The translations under genes were made by a program, and so were the position numbers. Below, in pieces: positions 29,612 through 38,708 of a stretch of DNA of 64,000 nucleotides; position 1 is the stretch's first letter; every line of letters begins with the position of its first letter. The notes under the pieces were generated by a model, which worked only from the letters and a program-made list of their open reading frames with translations, searched no databases and was not told the DNA's origin. Where the stretch lies: the NCBI RefSeq assembly GCF_035920365.1, contig NZ_CP109150.1, positions 2,542,001 through 2,606,000 of the forward strand, read 5' to 3'. The stretch is from Micromonospora sp. NBC_01740. GTDB taxonomy: Bacteria > Actinomycetota > Actinomycetes > Mycobacteriales > Micromonosporaceae.

Positions 29612-30580
29612 ATGCGTTTCGTCCCGCTCGACACCCCCAAGCCCCTGTCCAAGATCGGCCTCGGCACCTGGCAGTTCGGGTCCCGGGAGTGGGGCTACGG
29701 CCCCGAGTACGAGCGCCGGGCCGCCGACATCGTCCGGCGCGCCGTCGACCTCGGCATCACCGTCTTCGACACCGCCGAGCTGTACGGCTTCGGCCGCAGC
29801 GAGCGGATCCTCGGCGAGGCGCTCGGCGACGACCGGCCGAAGGTCGTGATCGCCACCAAGATCCTGCCGATCCTGCCGGTCGCCCCGGTGGTGCAGCAGC
29901 GGGCGGTCGCCTCGGCCGCGCGGCTCGGCGTCACCCACCTCGACCTCTACCAGGTGCACCAGGCCAACCCGCTGGTCGCCGACCACACCACCATGCGCGG
30001 CATGCGCGCTTTGCAGGACGTCGGGCTGGTCGGCGAGGTCGGCGTCAGCAACTACGGCCTGCGCCGCTGGCAGGTCGCCGAGGCGGCGCTCGGCCGGCGC
30101 GTGCTCAGCAACCAGGTCCGCTACAGCATGGTCGACCGCGGGCCCGAGCACGACCTGCTGCCGTACGCGAAGCAGGCCGGCCGCGTCGTCATCGCGTACA
30201 GCCCGCTGGCCCAGGGCTTCCTCTCCGGCCGGTACGACGCGAAGAACCCGCCGAGCGGGGCGGTGCGCCGGGCCAACCCGTACTTCCTGCCGGAGAACCT
30301 GGAGCGCGGCGCGACGCTGATCGAGACCCTGCGGCAGGTGGCCGACGCGCACGACGCCACGCCCAGCCAGATCGCCCTCGCCTACCTGCTGCGCCACCCG
30401 AACGTGCTGGCCATCCCCGGCGCCTCCGGCGTGGAACAGGTCGAACGCAACGCGGCTGCCGCCGACATCGACCTGGCCGACGACGAACACGCCGCGTTGG
30501 CCCGCGCGGCGAAGGAGTTCCGCCCGATCACCGGCCTGGCGGCGGCGCCCCGCCTGCTGCGGGCCCGAGCCGGAAGGTGA
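29612..30580 (+). CDS. Aldo/keto reductase
   Basis: A 322-residue AKR with catalytic Asp/Tyr in FDTAELYGFGRSE, Lys in IATKILP and His in LYQVHQANP. The NADPH-binding end has YSPLAQGFLSGRY and IPGASGVEQVERN. It resembles the IolS/YccK-type bacterial AKRs. Substrate unknown. ATG start with a leaderless-type -10. It is followed after 4 bases by a hemerythrin gene, so they form an operon, perhaps linking carbonyl or oxidative-stress detoxification with oxygen binding (inference). Confidence 0.85.
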   Translation: MRFVPLDTPKPLSKIGLGTWQFGSREWGYGPEYERRAADIVRRAVDLGITVFDTAELYGFGRSERILGEALGDDRPKVVIATKILPILPVAPVVQQRAVASAARLGVTHLDLYQVHQANPLVADHTTMRGMRALQDVGLVGEVGVSNYGLRRWQVAEAALGRRVLSNQVRYSMVDRGPEHDLLPYAKQAGRVVIAYSPLAQGFLSGRYDAKNPPSGAVRRANPYFLPENLERGATLIETLRQVADAHDATPSQIALAYLLRHPNVLAIPGASGVEQVERNAAAADIDLADDEHAALARAAKEFRPITGLAAAPRLLRARAGR

Positions 30581-30584
30581 GCCG

Positions 30585-31085
30585 ATGGACGACATCACCG
30601 CGCTGATCCTCGACGACCACGCGGCCTTCCGCCGGGGCTTCGCCCGCCTCGACGACGCCCGCGACGAGCACGAGCTGCTGGCGATCTGGGACGCGCTCGC
30701 CCTGCACCTGGACGTGCACGCCGAGGCGGAGGAGGCGATCCTCTACCCGCACCTGGTGCGCCACGGCGACGACGGCGAGGCCGAGACCGTCGACGCGATC
30801 GGCGACCACAACAAGATCCGCGACGCCGTCGCCGAGTCCAAGCTGCACCCGGTGGGCTCCGACGAGTGGTGGGCGGCGGTGGGTACCGCCCGCCGGGAGA
30901 ACAGCGAGCACCTCGCCGAGGAGGAGGACGAGGCGCTGCCCGACTTCCGCCGGCACGCGAGCGTCGAGCTGCGGGCCGAGCTGGGCCGCCGCTGGCTGAC
31001 CTTCCACGGCGAGCACAAGTTCGGCCGCGACCTGGCCTTCGCCGACAAGGACCCGCAGCGCTACGTCGACGAACACCGCCGCTGA
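30585..31085 (+). CDS. Hemerythrin HHE-domain protein
   Basis: A 166-residue four-helix protein with the di-iron pattern: His in LDDHAAFRR, His-Glu in LDVHAEAEEAILYPHL, His in GDHNKIRD, His-Glu in NSEHLAEEEDEALP. The carboxylate and imidazole ligands appear complete. HHE proteins bind oxygen, NO or iron and often serve in stress responses. ATG start 4 bases after the upstream AKR stop. The last 40 residues (FHGEHKFGRDLAFADKDPQ) hold one more His pair outside the core. Confidence 0.88.
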   Translation: MDDITALILDDHAAFRRGFARLDDARDEHELLAIWDALALHLDVHAEAEEAILYPHLVRHGDDGEAETVDAIGDHNKIRDAVAESKLHPVGSDEWWAAVGTARRENSEHLAEEEDEALPDFRRHASVELRAELGRRWLTFHGEHKFGRDLAFADKDPQRYVDEHRR

Positions 31086-31150
31086 CCGGAACGTCGATCT
31101 CCCCGACGCGGGGGAGTCGCCCCGGGGCACGACCGGGACAGAATGGGCCG

Positions 31151-32395
31151 GTGAAGCCCCGCACGGTCCTCGCCCCGCTGACGGCCGGCAGCACCTGGCG
31201 GCGCGGCGTGTTCCTGCTGCTCGGCGGGGTGCTCGCGCTGCCGTACGCGCTGCTGGCGGTGGCCTTCGCCCAGCTGCTGACCCGGTCGGACATCCCCCGG
31301 CCGCTCGTGCTGGCGCTGCTCGGCGTCGCGGCGGTCATCGCGGCGGTCCCGGTCTTCCTCGACGGCCCCCGGGCACTGGAGATCGCCGCAGCGCGGACCC
31401 TGCTCGGCGTCGACCTGCCGGACCCGGCCCCCGGGCACGTCGCCGACCGCGAGACCCGGCTGCGCTCGGCGCTCTGGATCGGGCTGCACCTGTTCAGCGG
31501 CGGGCTGGTGGTGGCCGCCCTGTTCAGCGCCGTGCCGATGGCGCTCGCCTTCATCGGGCAGCAGTTCGGGCTCGACACCGGGATGACCGGCGGCGACCGG
31601 TTCGGGCCGCTCGACGGGCGGGACACCGGCTGGCTGACCCTCGCCGGCGTCGTCGTGCTGGTGGCGCTCGGCTACGCCGTGGCCGGGCTGGGCGCGCTGG
31701 CGGTGTCGATGGCCCCGGTGCTGCTCGGCCCGGCCCAGGCGGAACGGATCGCGGCCCTGGAGGCGCGCACGGCCCGGCTCGCCGAACGCAACCGGCTGGC
31801 CCGGGAACTGCACGACTCGGTGGGCCACGCCCTCACCGTCGCCACCCTCCAGGCAGGGGCCGCCCGCGAGCTGCTCGACCGGGACCCGGAGTTCGTCCGG
31901 CGCGCGCTGGGCGCGATCGAGGAGGCCGGGCGGACCGCCATGGACGACCTGGACCACGTGCTGGGGCTGCTCCGCGAGCCCGACGGCCGGCGGGCCGCGC
32001 CGGCGCCGCAGCGTACGCTCGCCGACCTGGACCGGCTGGTGGCCGACACCCGCGCGGCCGGCCTGCCGGTCGAGGCCCGGCGTACCGGCGACCCGGCCGA
32101 CCTGCCGGCGGCGGTCTCCCGGGAGGGCTACCGGATCGTCCAGGAGGGGCTGACCAACGCGGCCCGGCACGGTCGGGGACCGGTCACGCTGCGCCTCGAC
32201 GTGCACGCCGACGCGCTGGAGCTGGAACTGGACAACGCGGTGGGCCGGCGCCGCCGCGGCGACCCGGGGCGGGGCGGCCGGGGCCTGGACGGGATGCGGG
32301 AGCGGGTGCTGCTGCTCGGCGGCCGGCTGACCGTCGGGCCGGACGGCGACCGCTGGCGCATCCGGGTGCGACTGCCGTTCGAGGGGACCCCGTGA
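31151..32395 (+). CDS. NarL-family sensor histidine kinase
   Basis: Membrane-bound kinase of the HisKA_3/DesK class. The 414-residue product has four hydrophobic segments (around residues 18-42, 50-72, 100-125 and 165-190), a coiled linker, the HisKA_3 motif ERNRLARELHDSVGHAL (His221) and an ATPase domain with an N box in GLTNAARHG and the GRGLDGMRERV box. The HisKA_3 LHD motif pairs with LuxR-type regulators, and the next gene overlaps its stop in GTGA. A -10-like CAGAAT ends 6 bases before the GTG, suggesting a leaderless mRNA. Signal unknown. Confidence 0.9.
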   Translation: MKPRTVLAPLTAGSTWRRGVFLLLGGVLALPYALLAVAFAQLLTRSDIPRPLVLALLGVAAVIAAVPVFLDGPRALEIAAARTLLGVDLPDPAPGHVADRETRLRSALWIGLHLFSGGLVVAALFSAVPMALAFIGQQFGLDTGMTGGDRFGPLDGRDTGWLTLAGVVVLVALGYAVAGLGALAVSMAPVLLGPAQAERIAALEARTARLAERNRLARELHDSVGHALTVATLQAGAARELLDRDPEFVRRALGAIEEAGRTAMDDLDHVLGLLREPDGRRAAPAPQRTLADLDRLVADTRAAGLPVEARRTGDPADLPAAVSREGYRIVQEGLTNAARHGRGPVTLRLDVHADALELELDNAVGRRRRGDPGRGGRGLDGMRERVLLLGGRLTVGPDGDRWRIRVRLPFEGTP

Positions 32396-33060
32396 CGACC
32401 GGAACCGCGACGACCACCGGCGTGCTGATCGTCGACGACGACGAGCTGATCCGGGTCGGGCTGCGGGCGATCCTCGACGCCCAGCCCGACCTGCGGGTGC
32501 TCGGCGAGGCCGCCGACGGCGCGGAGGTGCCGCCGCTGGTCGCCCGGCTGCGCCCCCGGGTGGTGCTGATGGACGTGCGGATGCCCGGCATCGACGGCAT
32601 CCAGGCCACCCGGCGGCTGCTCGCCACCTCCGCCGACCCGCCCCGGGTGCTGGTGGTCACCACCTTCGCCAACGACGAGTACGTCTACGACGCGCTCCGC
32701 GCCGGAGCGAGCGGGTTCCTGCTCAAGCGGGCCCGGCCCGCCGAGGTGGTGGAGGCGGTCCGGGTGGTCGCGCGGGGCGAGTCGCTGCTCTTCCCCGCCG
32801 CCATCCGCCGCCTCGCCGGGGCGTACGGGGGGCGGGGCGCCGACCGGCTGACGGCCGCCCGGCTCACCGACCGGGAGGCCGAGGTGCTGCGGCTGATGAC
32901 CACCGGGCTGTCCAACCCGGAGATCGCCGCGCACCTGGTGGTCGGGGTGGAGACCGTGAAGACCCACGTCGGCAACGTGCTGGCCAAGCTCGGCGTCCGC
33001 GACCGCACCCAGGCGGTGATCGCGGCGTACGAGTCGGGGTTCGTCACCCCGTCGGGCTGA
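32392..33060 (+). CDS. NarL/FixJ-family response regulator
   Basis: Partner of the kinase before it. The 222-residue protein has a receiver domain with acidic pair in VDDDELIR, phospho-acceptor Asp61 in LMDVRMPGIDG, Thr in VTTFANDE and Lys in FLLKRARP. A LuxR-type HTH closes it (LTDREAEVLRLMTTGLSNPEIAAHLVVGVETVKTHV spanning about residues 158-193). The GTG overlaps the kinase stop, so the two are made in fixed ratio. The regulated genes may include the membrane protein 77 bases downstream (inference). Confidence 0.93.
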   Translation: MTTGTATTTGVLIVDDDELIRVGLRAILDAQPDLRVLGEAADGAEVPPLVARLRPRVVLMDVRMPGIDGIQATRRLLATSADPPRVLVVTTFANDEYVYDALRAGASGFLLKRARPAEVVEAVRVVARGESLLFPAAIRRLAGAYGGRGADRLTAARLTDREAEVLRLMTTGLSNPEIAAHLVVGVETVKTHVGNVLAKLGVRDRTQAVIAAYESGFVTPSG

Positions 33061-33137
33061 GCGTTCCCTCCCGAGGGGGAGCCGGTTCACCGCCGCACGG
33101 GAGGGCGGGAGAGGCCCGCCGGCCGAGGCTGGGAAGC

Positions 33138-34214
33138 ATGACGACGACCGAAGTTCCCACCCATCGCCCGGCCCCGGGCCGGCTGGACCGGCTCGCCCCG
33201 CTGGCCGCCGGCTGGCTCGGCCTCTGGGGGCTGCTCGCCCTGGTCTCCGCCGTCACCGGTGCCGGCTACCCGTTCGGGGCGAACGATCCGGTCGACGGCG
33301 AGGCCAACCTGCTCCGGCTGGTCCCCACCGACGTCGGCGCGCCGCTGTTCGCCGTGCTGCTGCTCGGCGCCGCGGTGGCCGCGCTCGCCATGACCGGCCC
33401 GGCCCGCCGCCGGGCCCGACCGCTGAACACCCTGCTGTCGGCGTACGCCTGGACGGTCGCATTCCTGCTCGCCGTCGTCGTGCCGGACGTGAAGGTGCTT
33501 GTCATCCTCGGCTACCTCCCGATCCTGATCGTCGGCGCGCCGTTCGGCTGGCCGCCGGTGGACTACGCCGACGTGTTCACCTGGGCGCTGTTCGCGCGGT
33601 GCGCGGCCATGGTCGGCGGGGTGCTGCTGGCCGGGGCGGTGCTGCGCTGGCAGCGGCGCACCGCGGGCGCCTGCCCGACGTGCGGGCGCGACGACGCCGA
33701 CCACGGTTGGACCTCGCCCGACTCGGCCGCCCGCTGGGGGCGCGTGGCGGCCTGGACCGCGGCCACCGTTCCCGCCCTGTACGCCCTCACCCGGCTCGCC
33801 TGGGCGGTCGGCGTCCCGCTGGGCATCGAGCGGTCGTTCCTCGACGAGATGCGCGACTCCGGGCTGGTCTGGGCGGGCGCCGGGCTGGGCGGCTTCGCCC
33901 TGGTGGGCGCCGTCCTCACCCTCGGGCTGGTGCAGCGGTGGGGGGAACGGTTCCCGCGCTGGATGGTGGGCCTGGCCGGGCGGCCGGTGCCGGTCGGGCT
34001 GGCCGTCGTCCCGGCGACGCTGGTCGCGGTGGCGGTCACCGCGGCGAGCCTCGGCCTGCTCGCCACCCCCGCCTTCTGGGACTTCTCCGCCGGGCTCAGC
34101 CTGGCCACCGCGCCGATGCTGCTCTGGCCGGTCTGGGGCGTCGCGCTCGGCGCCGCCACGTACGCGTACCACCTGCGCCGCCGGGGCACCTGCCGGAGCT
34201 GCGGACAGGGCTGA
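33138..34214 (+). CDS. Multi-pass membrane protein with split zinc-ribbon motifs
   Basis: A 358-residue protein with about eight membrane helices, not assigned to a known family. Two CxxC pairs lie outside the helices: CPTC near residue 178 and CRSC at the extreme C-terminus (about residue 353). They could form one zinc ribbon if both face the same side. The ATG at 33138 is preceded by a purine-rich stretch. It follows the two-component pair on the same strand after 77 bases, making it a likely target or partner of that system, as is common for kinase-linked membrane proteins. Confidence 0.7.
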   Translation: MTTTEVPTHRPAPGRLDRLAPLAAGWLGLWGLLALVSAVTGAGYPFGANDPVDGEANLLRLVPTDVGAPLFAVLLLGAAVAALAMTGPARRRARPLNTLLSAYAWTVAFLLAVVVPDVKVLVILGYLPILIVGAPFGWPPVDYADVFTWALFARCAAMVGGVLLAGAVLRWQRRTAGACPTCGRDDADHGWTSPDSAARWGRVAAWTAATVPALYALTRLAWAVGVPLGIERSFLDEMRDSGLVWAGAGLGGFALVGAVLTLGLVQRWGERFPRWMVGLAGRPVPVGLAVVPATLVAVAVTAASLGLLATPAFWDFSAGLSLATAPMLLWPVWGVALGAATYAYHLRRRGTCRSCGQG

Positions 34215-34228
34215 GGCGTACCCCCGGC

Positions 34229-34260
34229 GGGGGTGCCCGGTCGACGGACCGGGCGCCCCC
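34229..34260 (+). terminator. Hairpin terminator
   Basis: 14-bp stem with one G-U (GGGGGTGCCCGGTC / GACCGGGCGCCCCC) and a GACG tetraloop, 14 bases after the membrane-protein stop. Confidence 0.65.
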
Positions 34261-34272
34261 GCTCCCGTGAGC

Positions 34273-34278
34273 TAGCGT
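34273..34278 (+). promoter_or_regulatory. -10 element of the leaderless MoxR/VWA operon
   Basis: TAGCGT ends 7 bases before the GTG at 34286, right after the terminator hairpin, so a new transcript should begin here. Confidence 0.45.
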
Positions 34279-34285
34279 TGGTCGG

Positions 34286-35740
34286 GTGACTGCGCCTTCC
34301 CCGGTTACCCCGGCACCTCCGGCCGACCTGCCCGGCACGCTCGGCGAGCTGCGGGCGGCCGGCCACGCGTACCGCACGGTCAAGCAGGAACTCCGCGACA
34401 ACCTCCTGGCCCGGATGCGCTCCGGCGCCGACCGCTTCCCCGGCATCGTCGGCTACGACGACACGGTGCTGCCCGAGGTCGAGCGCGCCCTGCTCGCCGG
34501 GCACGACATGGTGCTGCTGGGCGAGCGGGGCCAGGGCAAGACCCGGCTCATCCGCTCGCTCGTCGGCCTGCTCGACGAGTGGACCCCGGTGATCGCCGGC
34601 TCGGTGCTCAACGAGCACCCGCTGCACCCGCTCACCCCCGGCTCGCGGGCGCTGGTCGCCGAGGCCGGCGACGACCTGCCGGTGGCGTGGCTGCACCGCT
34701 CGATGCGCTACGGCGAGAAGCTGGCCACCCCGGACACCAGCGTCGGCGACCTGATCGGCGACGTCGACCCGATCCGGATCGCCCAGGGGCGCACCCTCGG
34801 CGACCCGGAGACGATCCACTTCGGCCTCGTCCCGCGTACCAACCGGGGCATCTTCGCCGTCAACGAGCTGCCCGACCTGGCCGAACGGATCCAGGTGGCG
34901 CTGCTCAACGTGCTGGAGGAGCGGGACATCCAGGTCCGCGGCTACCAGCTGCGGCTGCCGCTGGACCTGTTCCTGGTGGCCAGCGCCAACCCGGAGGACT
35001 ACACCAACCGGGGCCGGATCATCACCCCGCTGAAGGACCGCTTCGGCGCCGAGGTGCGTACCCACTACCCGGTCGACCTCGACCTGGAGCTGGCCCTGAT
35101 CCGGCAGGAGGCCGACCTGGTCGCCGAGGTGCCGGAGCACGTGCTGGAGGTCCTGGCGCGGTTCGCCCGCGCGGTGCGCGAGTCGCCGTCGGTGGACCCG
35201 CGTTCGGGAGTCTCCGCCCGGTTCGCCATCGCCGCCGCCGAGACGGTCGCCGCCACCGCGCTGCGCCGCGCCGGCCTGCTGGCGGCCACGGAGCCGGCTG
35301 ACGGGGTACGCCCGGAGGCGGCGGTCGCGCGGGTGGGGGACGCGGTGTCGGTGACCAGCACCCTGCGCGGCAAGGTCGAGTTCGAGAGCGGCGAGGAGGG
35401 CCGGGAGGTCGAGATCCTCGGCCACCTGCTGCGGACCGCGACCGCCGAGACGTTCCGGGCCCGGCTGGCGGGGCTGGACCTCTCCGGGTTCACCGCCCTC
35501 GTCGACGAGGACGCCGTCATCGAGACCGGCGAGCTGGTCGGCTCCGCCGAGCTGCTGCGCCAGGTGGGCACCGTGCCCGGCCTGGCCAAGGCGCTGGACC
35601 GGCTCGGGTTGGGCGACGCGCCCACCCCGGAGCAGGTCGCGGCCGGCGTGGAGTTCGTCCTGGAAGGGCTGCACCTGACCCGCCGGCTCGGCAAGGACGT
35701 CACCGACTCCGGCCGGACCCGCTACGGCGGCCGGGCCTGA
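34286..35740 (+). CDS. MoxR/ChlI-like AAA+ ATPase
   Basis: AAA+ ATPase of the magnesium-chelatase-I/MoxR group (484 residues). Walker A is GERGQGKT (residues 79-86), followed by the Mg-chelatase-like region AVNELPDLAERIQVALLNVLEERDIQVRGY that carries the Walker B acidic position and a sensor ASANPEDYTNRGRIITPLKDRFG. A helical C-terminal domain follows. Such ATPases act with VWA-domain partners to remodel or insert metals into protein complexes. The next gene starts 2 bases after the stop and encodes that VWA partner. Confidence 0.88.
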   Translation: MTAPSPVTPAPPADLPGTLGELRAAGHAYRTVKQELRDNLLARMRSGADRFPGIVGYDDTVLPEVERALLAGHDMVLLGERGQGKTRLIRSLVGLLDEWTPVIAGSVLNEHPLHPLTPGSRALVAEAGDDLPVAWLHRSMRYGEKLATPDTSVGDLIGDVDPIRIAQGRTLGDPETIHFGLVPRTNRGIFAVNELPDLAERIQVALLNVLEERDIQVRGYQLRLPLDLFLVASANPEDYTNRGRIITPLKDRFGAEVRTHYPVDLDLELALIRQEADLVAEVPEHVLEVLARFARAVRESPSVDPRSGVSARFAIAAAETVAATALRRAGLLAATEPADGVRPEAAVARVGDAVSVTSTLRGKVEFESGEEGREVEILGHLLRTATAETFRARLAGLDLSGFTALVDEDAVIETGELVGSAELLRQVGTVPGLAKALDRLGLGDAPTPEQVAAGVEFVLEGLHLTRRLGKDVTDSGRTRYGGRA

Positions 35741-35742
35741 GC

Positions 35743-37698
35743 ATGGCCGGCGACCGGTTCCGGTACGGGCAGTGGCGGGGCGGCCCCGACCCGCTCGCGC
35801 CTCCGTACGACGTGCGGGGGGCGGTGGACGCCGTCGGCGCCGAGGTGCTGGCCGGCGGCAGCCTCCGGGAGGCGCTGCGGGACCTGCTGCGGCAGGGGCC
35901 CCAGGGGCGCGGCGGCCTCGACGACCTCGCCGCCCGGGCCAGGCGGCTGCGCCGGGAGGCGTTGCGCCGGGGCGACCTGGACGGGGCGGTCACCCGGGCC
36001 CGCGCCCTGCTCGACCAGGCGCTCGCCGCCGAGCGGGACGAGCTGCGCGGGCGCGACGGCGACGACGCGCGGTTCGCCGAGGCGGTGCTGGACAACCTGC
36101 CCCGCTCGACGGCCCGCGCCGTGGAGGAGCTGACCGGGTACCGGTGGAGCAGCGACGAGGCCCGCCGGACGTACCAGCGGATCCTCGACGGGCTGCGCGA
36201 CGACGTGCTCGGTCAGCGCTTCGCCGGGCTGCGCGACGCGGTGCGCGCCTCGGCGGACCCGGCCGCGCAGCAGCGGCTGGCCGAGATGATGCGCGACCTC
36301 AACGACCTGCTGGCCCGGCACGCCCGGTCGGAGGACACCACCGACGCCTTCGCCGAGTTCATGCGCCGGCACGGCGCGTTCTTCCCCGAGCAGCCGGCCG
36401 ACGTCGACGAACTGGTCGACGTGCTGGCCCGGCGCTCCGCCGCCGGTGAGCGGCTGATGCGCTCGCTCTCCGACCGCCAGCGCGAGGAGCTGGCCGGCCT
36501 GATGCGGCAGTCGCTCGGCGACCGGCTCGCCGGGGAGCTGTCCGCGCTGGACGCCAACCTCCGGGCGCTCCGCCCCGACCTGCACCGGGGCCCGGGCGAG
36601 CGGGTGCGGGGCGAGCGGCCCCTCGGCTACGGCGAGGCCGCCGGCGCGCTCGGCGAGATCGCCGAGTTGGACGAGCTGCTGGACCAGCTCGACCAGGAGC
36701 ATGCGGGCGCCACCCTGGACGACGTCGACGTCGACGCGGTGGCCCGGACGCTGGGCCGCGACGCCGCCGACGACGTACGCCGGCTGCGGGAGCTGGAGCG
36801 GGAGCTGCGCCGGCAGGGTTGGGTGAGCCGGGACGCCGACGGGCTGACCCTGAGCCCGAAGGCGCTGCGCCGGCTCGGCGGCACGGCGCTGCGGCGGGTC
36901 TTCGCGGACCTGACGGCCGGGCCGCGCGGCCAGCACGACCTGCGCTCGGCGGGCGCCGCCGGCGAGGTCAGCGGCGGATCGAGGCCGTGGGAGTACGGCG
37001 ACGAGCAGCCCCTGGACGTGGTGCGGACGCTGACCCGGGCGGTCCGCCGCGCCGGCTCCGGTGTGCCGGTCCAGCTGGCCGTCGAGGACTTCGAGGTGGT
37101 GGAGACCGAGCGGCGGGCCTCGGCGGCGGTGGTGCTCTGCGTCGACCTCTCCTACTCGATGATCTCCCAGGGCCGGTGGGGCCCGATGAAGCAGACGGCG
37201 CTGGCGCTGGCGCACCTGATGGCCACCCGGTTCCCCCAGGACGCGTTGCAGATCGTCGGCTTCGGTCTGGAGGCGCTGCCGCTGACCCAGCAGGAACTGG
37301 CCGCCGTCGAGCCGGACCTGCGGCAGGGCACGAACCTCCAGCACGCGCTGCGGCTGGCCGCCCGGCACCTGCGGCGGCACCCGGATGCCGAGCCGGTGGT
37401 GCTGGTGGTCACCGACGGGGAGCCGACCGCCCACCTGGACCCGGACGACGGCGAGGCGCTGTTCCACTGGCCGCCGCTGCCGGAGACGATCGCGGCGACC
37501 GTGGGCGAGGTGGACCGGCTCACCCGCTACGGCGCCACGCTCAACCTGTTCATGCTCGGCGATGATCCCGGCCTGCGCCGCTTCGTCGACGCCGTGGCCC
37601 GCCGCTCGAAGGGCCGCATGTTCACTCCCGACCTGGAGGATCTCGGCGAGTACGTGGTCTCCGACTACCTCCGCACCCGGCAACCCCGCCGTCGCTGA
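35743..37698 (+). CDS. VWA-domain protein, partner of the AAA+ ATPase
   Basis: A 651-residue protein with a long helical, charged N-terminal part (residues 1-430) and a C-terminal von Willebrand A domain. The MIDAS motif is complete: Asp468-x-Ser-x-Ser in CVDLSYSM, Thr in RQGTNLQHAL and Asp in VVTDGEPTAHLDPDD. No signal peptide or membrane segment, so it is cytoplasmic. Paired ATPase/VWA genes occur in metal-chelatase, gas-vesicle, MoxR-type and RavA-ViaA systems. Helical N-terminus plus C-terminal VWA resembles ViaA-like organisation. Target complex unknown. Confidence 0.85.
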   Translation: MAGDRFRYGQWRGGPDPLAPPYDVRGAVDAVGAEVLAGGSLREALRDLLRQGPQGRGGLDDLAARARRLRREALRRGDLDGAVTRARALLDQALAAERDELRGRDGDDARFAEAVLDNLPRSTARAVEELTGYRWSSDEARRTYQRILDGLRDDVLGQRFAGLRDAVRASADPAAQQRLAEMMRDLNDLLARHARSEDTTDAFAEFMRRHGAFFPEQPADVDELVDVLARRSAAGERLMRSLSDRQREELAGLMRQSLGDRLAGELSALDANLRALRPDLHRGPGERVRGERPLGYGEAAGALGEIAELDELLDQLDQEHAGATLDDVDVDAVARTLGRDAADDVRRLRELERELRRQGWVSRDADGLTLSPKALRRLGGTALRRVFADLTAGPRGQHDLRSAGAAGEVSGGSRPWEYGDEQPLDVVRTLTRAVRRAGSGVPVQLAVEDFEVVETERRASAAVVLCVDLSYSMISQGRWGPMKQTALALAHLMATRFPQDALQIVGFGLEALPLTQQELAAVEPDLRQGTNLQHALRLAARHLRRHPDAEPVVLVVTDGEPTAHLDPDDGEALFHWPPLPETIAATVGEVDRLTRYGATLNLFMLGDDPGLRRFVDAVARRSKGRMFTPDLEDLGEYVVSDYLRTRQPRRR

Positions 37699-37783
37699 CC
37701 TGGCGGATTCGACGGGCCCCTTCCGGGTGAACCGTCCGCGGGAACTCCGGGCCGGACAGCGTGGGCCGGGATTGACTGGGGAC

Positions 37784-38248
37784 ATGGACAGCGGGGCGTT
37801 GCGGGGGGCGTACGCGGAGGTGCTCGCGGAGGTCGAGGCGGGTGGGTTCGCGGCGCCGCCGGCCGGGCAGTTGAGCGCCGAGCAGATCGTCGCGCACCTC
37901 GCCGCCAACGACGAGCTGATGACCGAGGCGACCGAGGCGGTCATCGCGGGCTCGCCGTTCGCGTACTACGACCTGGAGACCATCCACCGCCCGCAGGTGG
38001 ACGCGCTGGTCGTCGAGTGCGGCGGGCTGGCCGGGCTGGCCACCCTGCTGCGGGCCACCAGCCAGAAGCTCTGCGCGCTGACCGAGCGGCTCGGCGCGGC
38101 GGCGCAGACCCCGGTCGAGACCCACCTGCGGGAGGGGTTCGACCTCGTCGTAGACGAGTCGCTGCCCTGGGGCCGCACCCTCGACCTGCACGCCCGCGTC
38201 CACCTGCCGAAGCACCTGGCCCAACTGCGCATGCTCCGCGCCGGCTGA
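37784..38248 (+). CDS. DinB/MDMPI-like small helical protein
   Basis: A 154-residue helical protein that resembles the mycothiol-dependent maleylpyruvate isomerase N-terminal/DinB fold in length and pattern: QLSAEQIVAHLAANDELM (one possible metal His), a central helix LRATSQKLCALTERLG and a last part with HARVHLPKHLAQLRML carrying His residues. Three His positions are present in suitable places, but the assignment is by eye. ATG start at 37784. 86 bases after the VWA gene and probably a separate transcript. Confidence 0.6.
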   Translation: MDSGALRGAYAEVLAEVEAGGFAAPPAGQLSAEQIVAHLAANDELMTEATEAVIAGSPFAYYDLETIHRPQVDALVVECGGLAGLATLLRATSQKLCALTERLGAAAQTPVETHLREGFDLVVDESLPWGRTLDLHARVHLPKHLAQLRMLRAG

Positions 38249-38314
38249 GCCGCCGCTGGAAGCAGGTCGGGAACTGCGCCGACCCGGGCGAGCGGAGTGG
38301 GCCGGCGGCCCCCG

Positions 38315-38599
38315 TCAGTCGACGACCCGGACGTCCTTCCAGAAGGCGACCCGGTCGCGGACCATCTCCGCCTCCGGCTTCGGTTCGGGGTAGTACCAGA
38401 CCGCGTCGGCGCTGGTCCGGCCGTCGTGTTCCAGCGTGTAGTAGGACGCGGTGCCCTTCCACGGGCAGACGGTGTGCGTGTCGGACTCGCGGAGCAGGTC
38501 GTCGCGCAGGGCGGCGCGCGGGAAGTAGTGGTTTCCCTCGACCAGCACGGTGTCGTCGCTCTCGGCCACGACCAGGTCGTTCCAGACGGCTCTCGGCAT
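38315..38599 (-). CDS. DUF427 family protein
   Basis: Small conserved protein (94 residues) of the DUF427 family, of unknown function. It shows the family features: MPRAVWNDLVVAESDDTVLVEGNHYFP at the start, the CPWKGTASYY motif and the ending DRVAFWKDVRVVD. ATG at 38599. A possible longer N-terminus adds only three residues. It is divergent from tmsA with 109 bases between. Confidence 0.92.
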   Translation of the reverse strand: MPRAVWNDLVVAESDDTVLVEGNHYFPRAALRDDLLRESDTHTVCPWKGTASYYTLEHDGRTSADAVWYYPEPKPEAEMVRDRVAFWKDVRVVD

Positions 38600-38696
38600 G
38601 GTTCCCACGCTATGTCGCCGGCCCGGCGGCGGCCAGTGCTCCGACCACGTCGCGGACGCACCAGTGGACGTCCCCCGTCACGAGGGCCACAGCGCG

Positions 38697-38702
38697 TACA
38701 GT
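38697..38702 (+). promoter_or_regulatory. -10 element of the leaderless tmsAB operon
   Basis: TACAGT ends 6 bases before the ATG at 38709; no ribosome site fits between. Confidence 0.5.
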
Positions 38703-38708
38703 GATCGC

